Below, one piece after another: positions 52,430 to 59,698 of a stretch of 64,000 bases of DNA. The position numbers and the translations under genes were made by a program. The stretch covers positions 62,001 through 126,000 of the forward strand of contig NZ_JACGZW010000001.1 in the NCBI RefSeq assembly GCF_014145675.1. Direction: 5' to 3'. The DNA comes from Amycolatopsis dendrobii. GTDB lineage: Bacteria; Actinomycetota; Actinomycetes; Mycobacteriales; Pseudonocardiaceae. The notes beneath the pieces were generated by a model. It saw only the letters and a list, made by a program, of their open reading frames with translations. It was not told where the DNA came from and made no database searches. Numbering within the stretch: position 1 is the first letter of the stretch; the number at the start of each line of letters is the position of its first letter.

Positions 52430-52942
52430 ACTGTCGCTTGTGGACGGACGGCGGCGGCGCACCGCGGCCACGATCACCCGCAGCACCACGCCGAGCACCA
52501 CCAGGTCGGCGACCATCTGGAGGGTCACCAGCACCCGGGCCGTGGCGGAAACCGGGGCGATGTCGCCGAACCCGACCGAACTGAACACCGTGACCGCGAA
52601 GTACAGCGCGTCGGTGCGGGTCAGGTCCGCGCTGAAGGAACCGGGACGGTCGTGGCCGAGCACGTAGTAGCCGTCGGCGAACAGCAGCAGGAACAACGGG
52701 ACGACGAGCGCCAGCGCCTGGACGCCCTGCCCGGCCGGGAACGGCGAGCGCAGGATCATCCGGACCTCGCCGACGACCAGCAGCACCACGAGGGCGAGTC
52801 CGGCGACCAGGACGGCCAGGGTCCAGGGCCGCAGCGGCCGGCCGGCCGGGAGCAGATAGTAGAGGCAGACCAGCGCGGTGACCGTGAGCAGGGGCCGGAG
52901 CACCGCGAGCCGGAAGAACCGCCACCGCGGCGACGCGGTCAC
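51845..52942 (-). CDS. two-helix potassium channel (Kir/Kcs-like) with uncertain 3' end
   Basis: The recognised part (52440-52942, about 165 residues) has two N-terminal helices, a pore-lining pair of helices and the selectivity filter SSVGFGDIAP, a GFGD variant of the K+ channel filter. After RRRRPS the frame stays open to 51845, giving an implausible Arg/Glu-rich tail of about 200 residues antisense to the MFS gene. The real gene may have lost its stop by a frameshift or stop-codon change near 52430. It starts at GTG 52942 overlapping the SHOCT stop. Confidence 0.6.
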   Translation of the reverse strand: MTASPRWRFFRLAVLRPLLTVTALVCLYYLLPAGRPLRPWTLAVLVAGLALVVLLVVGEVRMILRSPFPAGQGVQALALVVPLFLLLFADGYYVLGHDRPGSFSADLTRTDALYFAVTVFSSVGFGDIAPVSATARVLVTLQMVADLVVLGVVLRVIVAAVRRRRPSTSDSSLREQQRGDETGHRRDAQRREGERERAVSEVRSPGEDGPGQRGPHRRAEVGHTARHPRNVALSRVREAGLHQVRRSRQHDPDTRAEEEQPGHGARHSRIGAHQHKHEEQSRDGEDEADADQPTLRMPARHPAGGSRSGEDADRRGRQHQPGFDRVATADLLQKDCHHEESALEHEPLHVLGRQAESGDPVAEQP

Positions 52943-53343
52943 GGCGCGAGCGCCTTCCGCATCAGGGTCTGGTACTCCGCGTCGTTGATGACGCCGTCGT
53001 CCAGCAGCCGCCGGGCTTCCGCGATCTGCGCGGCGCTCGTGGTGTCCGAAGTGGACACTGAACGCACGTAGTCGGCGAAGCGCCGTTCGACGGCGGCTTC
53101 CCGGACGCGCCGCCGGTCGCGCATGCGCCGGCCCTCGATGCCCAGGTAGAGCAGGACGCCGAGGACCGGCAGCACGAGCATCAGCACGGTCCAGCCCGCC
53201 TTGGCCCAGCCGGAGGCGTCGGAACGGCGGTACAGGTCGCCGATGGCTGCGAACAGCAGGCCGAACCACGCGACCCAGCAAAAGAACACCAGCATCGTCG
53301 CCATCACGTTCAAGAACGGGTACTCCGCGCTCGCCAGGGTCAT
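52939..53343 (-). CDS. SHOCT-domain membrane protein with PLDc_N-like segment
   Basis: 134 residues. Two membrane helices (FLNVMATMLVFFCWVAWFGLLFAAI and WAKAGWTVLMLVLPVLGVLLYLGI) precede a C-terminal SHOCT motif (AARRLLDDGVINDAEYQTLMRKAL, split). SHOCT parts are common short oligomerisation modules. It starts at ATG 53343, preceded by GGCGAGGAG, and is coupled to the channel gene by GTGA overlap. A regulatory palindrome lies 80 bases upstream of the start. Confidence 0.8.
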   Translation of the reverse strand: MTLASAEYPFLNVMATMLVFFCWVAWFGLLFAAIGDLYRRSDASGWAKAGWTVLMLVLPVLGVLLYLGIEGRRMRDRRRVREAAVERRFADYVRSVSTSDTTSAAQIAEARRLLDDGVINDAEYQTLMRKALAP

Positions 53344-53422
53344 GACCTTCTCCTCGCCGGGATCGGGGCCGGACGGGCGCCGGCCCATTCCGGCCCACCC
53401 GACCGGATCCCGCGCGCGCCCG

Positions 53423-53443
53423 CCTCGCCCGCCGCGGGTGGGG
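53423..53443. promoter_or_regulatory. LuxR/MalT-type palindrome upstream of the SHOCT-channel operon
   Basis: Arms CTCGCCCG and GGGTGGGG, one of eight family sites, 80 bases upstream of ATG 53343 and just beyond the stop of the LuxR gene. Confidence 0.6.
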
Positions 53444-53449
53444 CGGGCG

Positions 53450-56101
53450 CTATCCGGCGAAGCCGGGGACCTCCGCGTCGAGCAGCCCGCGTTCCCGCGC
53501 GACCGCGACCGCCTCGCGTCTGCTGCGGACGGCGAGCTTCGCGTAGATCCCGCGGACGTGGGTCTTGACGGTGTTGGGGGAGACGGTGAGGTCTTCGGCG
53601 ATCTCGTCGATCGAACGCTGGGTCGGCAGCAGGCGCAGGACGCCGCGTTCGCGTTCGGTCAGCGGCTCCGGCATCGGCGGGGTGCGCAGCCGCCGCCGCA
53701 CCGCGAGGATTTCCCCGGCGAACCGTTCGCCGGTGCCGAGCGCGCCGAGCCTGCTGGTCAGGAACCGGACGAGGTCGGGCGGGGCGAAGACGAAGGGGAA
53801 CCGGACCCCGGCGGGTCCGGCCGCGCGCAGGGCGTCGTCGAGCAGCCGGGCCGCTCGTTCCGGCGCCTCGGCGGCCAGCGCCGCCTGCACCCTGGTCAGC
53901 GTCGCCTCGATCGCGGCCCACGGGAGCGTCATCGGGGCTTCGTCTTCCGCCAGCGCCCGCAGCACGGAACTGGCCGCGTGGCGGCGGCCGAGCCGCAGCT
54001 GGGTCCGGGCGCGCACGAGCAGTTCCTCGCCCGAACCGGCGAGGGCGGGCGCGGCCCACCGGACGGCTTCCTTGGCCTGGCCGGCCGCGCCCAGCCGCAG
54101 GGCCGCCCGGTGCTCCAGCACGGCGCACAGGACCGCGTGGTGAGCCGGGCAGGACCGGCTGGTCCCGAGCCGGCGGCGGGCCCGGCGCATCCGCCGCAGC
54201 CCGGAGTGCCAGCCGCCGAGCTCGAATTCGGCCGCGCCGCGCAGGGTTTCCGCGAACAGCCGCAGCGTGCGGGCCGCCCGCGCGGGTGCGTCGCCCAGCC
54301 ACTGCGCGACCCGCTTCGCGTGCCGGACACAGTCCTCGGGCTCGCCCCGCACCAACGCCCCGTAGGCCAGCAGAGCCGCTGCTTGCGCGCGCTGGAACGA
54401 CCGCGGGGAATCCTGGGGCGGCTGCACATTCCCGGCTCGGCGGGCGAACTGCGCCATCTCCGGGTAATCGCCGTCGTGGCAGGCGATCTCGGCGAGCGCG
54501 GCCAGGCAATAGGCGACGGTGACTGTCTGTTCGTGTTCTTCCGCGGCCGCGAGGATGCGTTCCAGGGTTTGCCGGGCTTCCTCGCGATCGGCCAGGGCAC
54601 TGGCCCGGTGCGCGGCCGCGAGCTCGTCGAGTCCGGTGCCGAGTCCCTCGTCGATCTGTCCCGCCGCGCGCCGGGCTTGCGCCGGGGTGCGGTCGAGCTG
54701 GGCGAGCCGGGACCGGGCCAGCTGCCGCAGCACGAACAGTTCCGCGGACGGCCGGTCCGGCCACACGGCGTCCGCCCAGGCAAGTCGGAGACCGGCCGCG
54801 GAGGTCTCGGCGGCCTCGAGACTCAGCGCAGCCGAGACCAACGCCATCAGCGGGTCGGCCGCGACCCGCCGGTCCTCGACCTCGGCGAGGGCCAGGCGCA
54901 GGATCTGGTGCTCACCGGCGAGGAACAGCGGAACGGCGTGCGCGCGCAGCAGTTCGCCGACCCGGCTGGGATTGCCCGCGCAGACGCTGTGCAGCAGGGC
55001 GGGCGCGGGCCGGTCGTGCCCGGCGAACCAGCGCGCGGCCGTCGCGTGCAGCGTCCGCGCCCGGTCCGGCGCCCGCCGATGCAGTTCCGCCCGCAGGTAC
55101 GTGCGAAGCAGGGGCGTGACGCGGTGGTGCGGTGGGCTGCCGTCGGAGTCGACCGCTCGAACGGAGGGCCCGCTCAGTTCGTGAAGCATCGCTTCCGTGT
55201 CGGCCCGTCCGCAAAGCACCGGCGCGAGCCCGGCCGGGACGTCGTCGCAGACGCTGATCGTCCGCAGCAGCTCCCGCTGTTCCGGCGCGAGCGGGGCGAG
55301 GACTTCGTCGGTGAGGTAAGCGAGCGCGGCACCGTCGCGTCCGGTGTCGAAGTCCCACAGGCTGCCGTGCCGGGCAGCGGACGCCGCGGCGAGACGCAGC
55401 CCAGCGGGCCAGCCGCCGGTCCGGTCGACCAGCGGCGCGACCTGGTCCCGCGGAATCGCCGGGTCGGCGGCGCCGAACAACGCCTCCGCTTCCCCCGCGG
55501 TGAACCGCAGCTGTTCGGCTCCGATTTCGACGAGCCGGTCCGCGAGCCGGGCCCGGCCCAGCGGCAACGGCGGCTCCCGTCTGCTCGAAACCGCGAGGCA
55601 CAGTCCCGCGGGCTGGTGGCGCACCAGCGTCCGCAGCCCGCGCCACGGTTCGGGCGAGGTGATCTCGTGCGCGCTGTCGAGCACGAGCACGAGGGGTTCC
55701 GGCAAGGTGTCGAGCACGTCGGCGAGTTCGGCCAGGAACGCGAGATCGGTGCTCGGCGACTCGGGCACCGCCAGGAACCGCAACGGATCGCCGTCCGCGA
55801 ACCGGCCGCTGCGGGCGAGCGCTTCGAGGACCGCGGACCAGAAGAGCCGGTCGTCGTTGTCGTCGGCGTCGGCGGCCAGCCAGGCGACCGCGCCGCGGCC
55901 CCGGCGGCGCGCCCATTCGGCGAGCAGCACGGTCTTGCCGAAACCGGCGGGAGCCCCGACGAACACGAGGCCGGCTTCGTGCACGCGGTCGAGGACGGCG
56001 AGCAGCCGCGGCCGGGAAACGAGGTCCGCGGGCGGTCCCGGAACGGCGACTTTCGTCCTCGGCACTTGTCTTCGGGGCGACACGGCGCGGGGTCGGCGCA
56101 T
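53450..56101 (-). CDS. large MalT-like LuxR family (LAL) regulator
   Basis: 883 residues. An N-terminal STAND/AAA-type ATPase carries Walker A GAPAGFGKT (49-57) and VLVLDSAHEI near 139-148 as Walker B. TPR-like helical repeats fill the middle, and a C-terminal LuxR helix-turn-helix (LTERERGVLRLLPTQRSIDEIAEDLTVSPNTVKTHV, split) binds DNA. It matches MalT-type ATP-dependent activators. Its own upstream palindrome (56166-56186) implies autoregulation. It is paralogous to the regulator at 59699, and both start with a KVAVPxxPG/P segment. Confidence 0.88.
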   Translation of the reverse strand: MRRPRAVSPRRQVPRTKVAVPGPPADLVSRPRLLAVLDRVHEAGLVFVGAPAGFGKTVLLAEWARRRGRGAVAWLAADADDNDDRLFWSAVLEALARSGRFADGDPLRFLAVPESPSTDLAFLAELADVLDTLPEPLVLVLDSAHEITSPEPWRGLRTLVRHQPAGLCLAVSSRREPPLPLGRARLADRLVEIGAEQLRFTAGEAEALFGAADPAIPRDQVAPLVDRTGGWPAGLRLAAASAARHGSLWDFDTGRDGAALAYLTDEVLAPLAPEQRELLRTISVCDDVPAGLAPVLCGRADTEAMLHELSGPSVRAVDSDGSPPHHRVTPLLRTYLRAELHRRAPDRARTLHATAARWFAGHDRPAPALLHSVCAGNPSRVGELLRAHAVPLFLAGEHQILRLALAEVEDRRVAADPLMALVSAALSLEAAETSAAGLRLAWADAVWPDRPSAELFVLRQLARSRLAQLDRTPAQARRAAGQIDEGLGTGLDELAAAHRASALADREEARQTLERILAAAEEHEQTVTVAYCLAALAEIACHDGDYPEMAQFARRAGNVQPPQDSPRSFQRAQAAALLAYGALVRGEPEDCVRHAKRVAQWLGDAPARAARTLRLFAETLRGAAEFELGGWHSGLRRMRRARRRLGTSRSCPAHHAVLCAVLEHRAALRLGAAGQAKEAVRWAAPALAGSGEELLVRARTQLRLGRRHAASSVLRALAEDEAPMTLPWAAIEATLTRVQAALAAEAPERAARLLDDALRAAGPAGVRFPFVFAPPDLVRFLTSRLGALGTGERFAGEILAVRRRLRTPPMPEPLTERERGVLRLLPTQRSIDEIAEDLTVSPNTVKTHVRGIYAKLAVRSRREAVAVARERGLLDAEVPGFAG

Positions 56102-56165
56102 GCGCGATTCTCCTTCTCAGGGGGTTCCGGGCGATTCCGGCGGATCTTGCCAGGCAATGCGCGCG

Positions 56166-56186
56166 GCTCATCCGCTGCGGGCGAGG
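56166..56186. promoter_or_regulatory. LuxR/MalT-type palindrome upstream of the LuxR gene
   Basis: Arms CTCATCCG and CGGGCGAGG, 65 bases upstream of the LuxR ATG and 40 upstream of the divergent small membrane gene. The left arm read in reverse (CGGATGAGC) is close to the E. coli MalT box GGGGAKGAGG. Confidence 0.7.
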
Positions 56187-56225
56187 AAAACGGCGCCCGG
56201 CGGCAGAATCGTGGGGCGAGTGAAA

Positions 56226-56546
56226 ATGCGCGGGAATTCCTCGGAGGGGCGGAAGCGATTCGCCTGCACGCAGTTGTTCTGGCTCGGCCCGGGCGAGGTC
56301 GTGGCGGCCGACCTGGCCCGGACGGGCTCGGTCAGCGCCGGGACGGCGGTGCTCGGGCTGACCGTGGTGCTCGCCGGGCTGGTCTCGCCGGCCCGGGTCC
56401 GGGCAGGAGTCCGCGCCGCCGCGGACCTGGTAGCGCGGCTGGTGTTCCTGCCGCCGCACGGCTGGTCGGCGTTCGTGGTGGTTCTCGACCTCGCGGTGGC
56501 CTGCTTCGCGTGGTTCACGGCCGGACGGGACGGGGGCCGCCGATGA
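56226..56546 (+). CDS. small membrane protein coupled to the next gene
   Basis: 106 residues: a basic N-terminus, then two membrane helices (AGTAVLGLTVVLAGLV and WSAFVVVLDLAVACFAWF) and a basic C-terminus. ATG 56226 is chosen; an in-frame GTG lies at 56220. Its stop overlaps the next ATG, so translation is coupled. No family is recognised. It is divergent from the LuxR gene and shares its palindrome. Confidence 0.6.
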   Translation: MRGNSSEGRKRFACTQLFWLGPGEVVAADLARTGSVSAGTAVLGLTVVLAGLVSPARVRAGVRAAADLVARLVFLPPHGWSAFVVVLDLAVACFAWFTAGRDGGRR

Positions 56547-56815
56547 GCGCGCCCGCCGCCCCGGCTCCCGGCACCCGCGCGAATTACGTTTTCCGCGGCG
56601 TCGGCGCCATTCCCGGACCGGCGGTCGAAAGCGCCGCCGATTTCCCCGAGGTGTTCGCGGTCCCCGTTCCGCCGGAAACGATTGTGTTCGCCGCGGTGGC
56701 CGGTCCCGGCGATCTTCCGCGAATCCTGCGGAGGCTCGAATCGCTCGGGATGCACGTCGAATCCGTCCACCGGGTCCGCGAACTCCCCCGGACGGAGCAC
56801 CGCGCGCCCGCGTGA
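56543..56815 (+). CDS. small hypothetical protein of unknown fold
   Basis: 90 residues, soluble, with a Pro/Ala-rich start and a beta-alpha-like core (IVFAAVAGPGDLPRILRRLESLGMHVESVHRV). It may bind the membrane protein translated just before it. No homologous family is recognised. It ends 11 bases before the convergent DUF2252 stop. Confidence 0.55.
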   Translation: MSAPAAPAPGTRANYVFRGVGAIPGPAVESAADFPEVFAVPVPPETIVFAAVAGPGDLPRILRRLESLGMHVESVHRVRELPRTEHRAPA

Positions 56816-56826
56816 AGCCCGGTCCG

Positions 56827-58173
56827 TCACGACCCGGCCGCCGCGACGCGGCCGGCCCGGATCGCCCGCCGCAGCGCGGCGTGGTCGCGTTCGTTCTGGT
56901 CCGCGCACGCCGTCGCGAATTCCCGGACGGCTTCGGCGAAACCCGGCCCGGAACCGAGGTACGCGGCGATGGCGAGGGCGTCGCCGGTGCGCGCGTGCGC
57001 CTTGGCCACCGTCCATCCGCACAGCCGGGCGTTGGCCCGCAGGACGTCGGGGGTCATCGCCGCGACGTCGCCGGAACCCCGGTCGTCGCGCAGCCCGCGG
57101 ACGTGGAAGTCGCGGGCCGGGCCGTCGAATCCGGGGGAGCGGGCCCAGCCGAGGAAGACGTCGCCCGCGGCCTGGATCAGCCGTTGCCCGGCGACCACCC
57201 GCCTTCCGGGACTGTCGAGCGCGGAGGTCCCGGTGTACTCCTGCAGCACCGACGGCCGGGCTTCCTTCAGCTGAAGGAGAAGCGGGTCGCCGGTGTCCGT
57301 CCGGACGAGCAGGGCGACCCAGCATCGGGCGCCCGAGCTGGTCGGCCCCGGCGCGGCGCGCGCCGCATCGGCGAGCCGGTAGCGGTCCAGCATGGCCCGT
57401 CGCGCGGCGCCGAGCGTGCGCCGGTAAGGCCGGAGGACGGTGCAGAGGCGGTCGGCGAGCGTCGCCGGATCGCCGTCCCCGCCGAGCCGCCCGGCCGCGA
57501 CCGCCCACGGTGCGCGAGCGGCCAGCTTCAGGCGCCCGTCGCGGATTTCGGTGTGCCGGAAGGAGGCGCGGCGCCGCGCGGGGCCGAGCCGGTGGGCCGC
57601 GACTGTGCGCAGCGTCCGCGGATCCGGCGGGGCGAAGAAAATCTCGAGCGGGGTGCGGCGCGCGAACTCGTGCATCGCCAGCCGGTACGACTCGACCGCG
57701 GCCAGCACCGTGCGCCTGCGCTGCCCGGCCGGATGCCCGATCTCCCGGGCGGTGACCTCGAAGCTCGCGGCCAGTCGTTTGACGTCCCATTCCCAGGGTG
57801 CGCGCAGGGTCTCGTCGAAATCGGCGAAGTCGAACACCAGCTTGCGGCCCTGAGCGGCGAACAGGCCGAAGTTCGCCAGCTGGGCGTCTCCGCAGGCCTG
57901 GACCGCGAATCCGGTCCGGGGAGTGGCAGCGAGGTCCGCCGCGGCGGAGAGCGCGGTGCCGTGGAAGTAAGAGAGCGGGGAGGCGGCCAGCCGGGTGTAG
58001 CGCAGCGGCAGCAGCTGCGGGACCCGGCCGGAATCCTGCTGCGCCAGCAGGGACAGGGGGTCGGCACGCTGGAGGGCGCTCGGGAATTCCGCGTGGCAGA
58101 CGGCTGGCACGGCGATGCGTGCGGCACGGGCGCGGGCGATCCGTGCGCTGGTGTCCTTGTCGGTGAAGGGCAT
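56827..58173 (-). CDS. DUF2252 protein (kinase-like fold)
   Basis: 448 residues with the DUF2252 pattern: PLRYTRLAASPLSYFHGTA, GDAQLANFGLFAAQGRKLVFDFADFDETLRAP (split near 93-125), WEWDVKRLAASFEV and QLKEARPSVLQEY. The GDAQLxNFG and DFDE segments look like a protein-kinase/aminoglycoside-phosphotransferase core. Function is unknown. The ATG at 58173 is supported by two upstream palindromes at 35 and 59 bases. Confidence 0.85.
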   Translation of the reverse strand: MPFTDKDTSARIARARAARIAVPAVCHAEFPSALQRADPLSLLAQQDSGRVPQLLPLRYTRLAASPLSYFHGTALSAAADLAATPRTGFAVQACGDAQLANFGLFAAQGRKLVFDFADFDETLRAPWEWDVKRLAASFEVTAREIGHPAGQRRRTVLAAVESYRLAMHEFARRTPLEIFFAPPDPRTLRTVAAHRLGPARRRASFRHTEIRDGRLKLAARAPWAVAAGRLGGDGDPATLADRLCTVLRPYRRTLGAARRAMLDRYRLADAARAAPGPTSSGARCWVALLVRTDTGDPLLLQLKEARPSVLQEYTGTSALDSPGRRVVAGQRLIQAAGDVFLGWARSPGFDGPARDFHVRGLRDDRGSGDVAAMTPDVLRANARLCGWTVAKAHARTGDALAIAAYLGSGPGFAEAVREFATACADQNERDHAALRRAIRAGRVAAAGS

Positions 58174-58207
58174 GGGACGGATCGTCGGCCGGGGCAGCGG
58201 GCGGCGG

Positions 58208-58252
58208 CGTCGCCCGCCGGAGGTGAAGCGAGCTCATCCGAGGCGGGTGACG
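58208..58252. promoter_or_regulatory. tandem LuxR/MalT-type palindromes upstream of DUF2252
   Basis: Two sites 24 bp apart: CGTCGCCCG...GGTGAAG (58208-58228) and GCTCATCCG...GGGTGACG (58232-58252). Tandem sites on about two helical turns suit an oligomeric MalT-like activator. Confidence 0.65.
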
Positions 58253-58415
58253 ACCGAACGCGGCCGGTTCCGCAGGATGGGTCGCGGAGGTCGCGGTGCC
58301 AGCCGGGCCTCGCGCGGGGCGCCGCGGCGGCGTTCGGGGGCGTCGCCGCGGTCTCGCTTGCGCCGCAACGGCATTCGCCCGGACTGGACTGAACGGACGA
58401 CGACCGGCACGCGAA

Positions 58416-58448
58416 CGGGCCCTCGCCGGATCGTCCGGCGAGAGCCCG
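58416..58448 (-). terminator. terminator after the DUF1269 gene
   Basis: Nested arms CGGGC/GCCCG and CTCGCCGGA/TCCGGCGAG with a 3-base loop, 12 bases beyond the minus-strand DUF1269 stop. Confidence 0.65.
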
Positions 58449-58460
58449 TCCAGCTGCGGA

Positions 58461-58967
58461 CTAGAGCTGTTCGTGCTCCGGAGCTTCGCCGAACGCGGCG
58501 CGCAGCCGGGCTTCCTCCTCGCCGGACAGATTGGTCGTCAGCAACGAGGCCCCGGTTTCCCTGAACGGCTCGGCGACCCGGTCCAGCACGGCGTTGTCCG
58601 ACAGGACGAACAGCGCGGACGTGCCGGGGGTGACCTGCGTCCGCACGGTGTCGATGAACTCCTCGTCGATCCCGACGCGGCGCAGCGAACCGGTCAGCGC
58701 GCCGATCGCCGCGCCGACGGCCGCGCCCAGCAGCGGGACGAGGAAGATCAGGCCGAACAACAGGCCCCAGAACGTCCCGCCGAGCGCACCCGCTCCGGTC
58801 AGCGAGCCGAGTTCCTTGGTCTTCGGCTTCTTCCGGCCCTCGGGCCAGCTCACGCGCGCCGCGTCGGCGATCGAGATCAGCTGCTGCTTCTGCAGCCGCT
58901 GGAGCAGATCCAGTGCGTTTTCCGCGCCGTCGACGGTCGGGAACCTCCACACGGTCAACGTGGCCAT
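58461..58967 (-). CDS. DUF1269 (general stress-type) membrane protein
   Basis: 168 residues. TVWRFPTVDGAENALDLLQRLQKQ at the start is a compact alpha/beta segment, followed by a Gly-rich hairpin of membrane helices (GALGGTFWGLLFGLIFLVPLLGAAVGAAIG) and a C-terminal SALFVLSDNAVLDRV domain. DUF1269 proteins are often stress-induced and of unknown function. ATG 58967 begins MATLTV. A palindrome lies 62 bases upstream. Confidence 0.85.
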   Translation of the reverse strand: MATLTVWRFPTVDGAENALDLLQRLQKQQLISIADAARVSWPEGRKKPKTKELGSLTGAGALGGTFWGLLFGLIFLVPLLGAAVGAAIGALTGSLRRVGIDEEFIDTVRTQVTPGTSALFVLSDNAVLDRVAEPFRETGASLLTTNLSGEEEARLRAAFGEAPEHEQL

Positions 58968-59028
58968 GACTTCTCCTCGTTCCGGGATCAGCGGTCCGCC
59001 GCACTGTTTCCCGTGCCGCGGCGCGCGT

Positions 59029-59049
59029 CCTCGCCCGCGCCGGGTGAAA
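59029..59049. promoter_or_regulatory. LuxR/MalT-type palindrome upstream of DUF1269
   Basis: Arms CTCGCCCG and CGGGTGAAA, 62 bases upstream of ATG 58967. Confidence 0.6.
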
Positions 59050-59073
59050 GCCTGGCGCCGCCGCGGCCCCTGA

Positions 59074-59094
59074 TCTCACCTGAGTCGGGCGAGG
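59074..59094. promoter_or_regulatory. LuxR/MalT-type palindrome upstream of the DUF7144-like gene
   Basis: Arms TCTCACCTG and TCGGGCGAGG, 68 bases upstream of ATG 59162. Confidence 0.6.
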
Positions 59095-59161
59095 CCCGCC
59101 GCCGCGGCGGCCGACCATGATCGCCCGGGTCCGCAGCCCGTCGACGAACGAGGAAGAGACC

Positions 59162-59623
59162 ATGACCGAACGCATGCACTCCCCGGCCGGAAACGCCGGG
59201 ACCCGGCCGCCGCTCCCGCCGGAGCGGGCCGTCGCCAGGACGCGCCGGACCGGCTGGATCTGGTTCGCCGGCGCGATCACCGTCCTGGCCGGACTGTTCA
59301 CCGCGGTGGAGGGCCTGGTCGCGCTGGTCGACCGGCACTACTACGTCGTCGGCCCGTCCGGCCTGCTCGTCTTCTCCCTGACCGGCTGGGGCTGGCTGCA
59401 CCTGATCGTCGGCGTCCTCGCCGTGCTGACCGGGATCGCGCTGTTCGCCGGCGCGCAGTGGGCCCGGGTCTGCACCGTCGCGCTCGCCGGGTTCAACGCA
59501 CTGGCGCAGCTGGCGTTCCTGTCCGCGTACCCGTTCTGGGGCGCGATCGTGATCGCCTTGGACGTCCTGGTGATCTGGGCCGTCATCGTGCACGGGGACG
59601 AGGCCGCCGCCGAAATCTGGTGA
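59162..59623 (+). CDS. four-helix membrane protein (DUF7144-like)
   Basis: 153 residues with four hydrophobic segments. WIWFAGAITVLAGLFTAVEGLVAL, GWGWLHLIVGVLAVLTGIALF and FWGAIVIALDVLVIWAVIVHG match the pattern of actinobacterial DUF7144 membrane proteins. ATG 59162 follows GAGGAAGAGACC. Function is unknown. It is divergent from DUF1269 and precedes the second LuxR gene by 75 bases. Confidence 0.8.
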   Translation: MTERMHSPAGNAGTRPPLPPERAVARTRRTGWIWFAGAITVLAGLFTAVEGLVALVDRHYYVVGPSGLLVFSLTGWGWLHLIVGVLAVLTGIALFAGAQWARVCTVALAGFNALAQLAFLSAYPFWGAIVIALDVLVIWAVIVHGDEAAAEIW

Positions 59624-59698
59624 CTGGCGGCGCTCAGTACAGTCGTGGCCTCCGCCCGGAGCCGGGGGCGAAATCTCCCGACAGCCGAGAGGTTTGAC

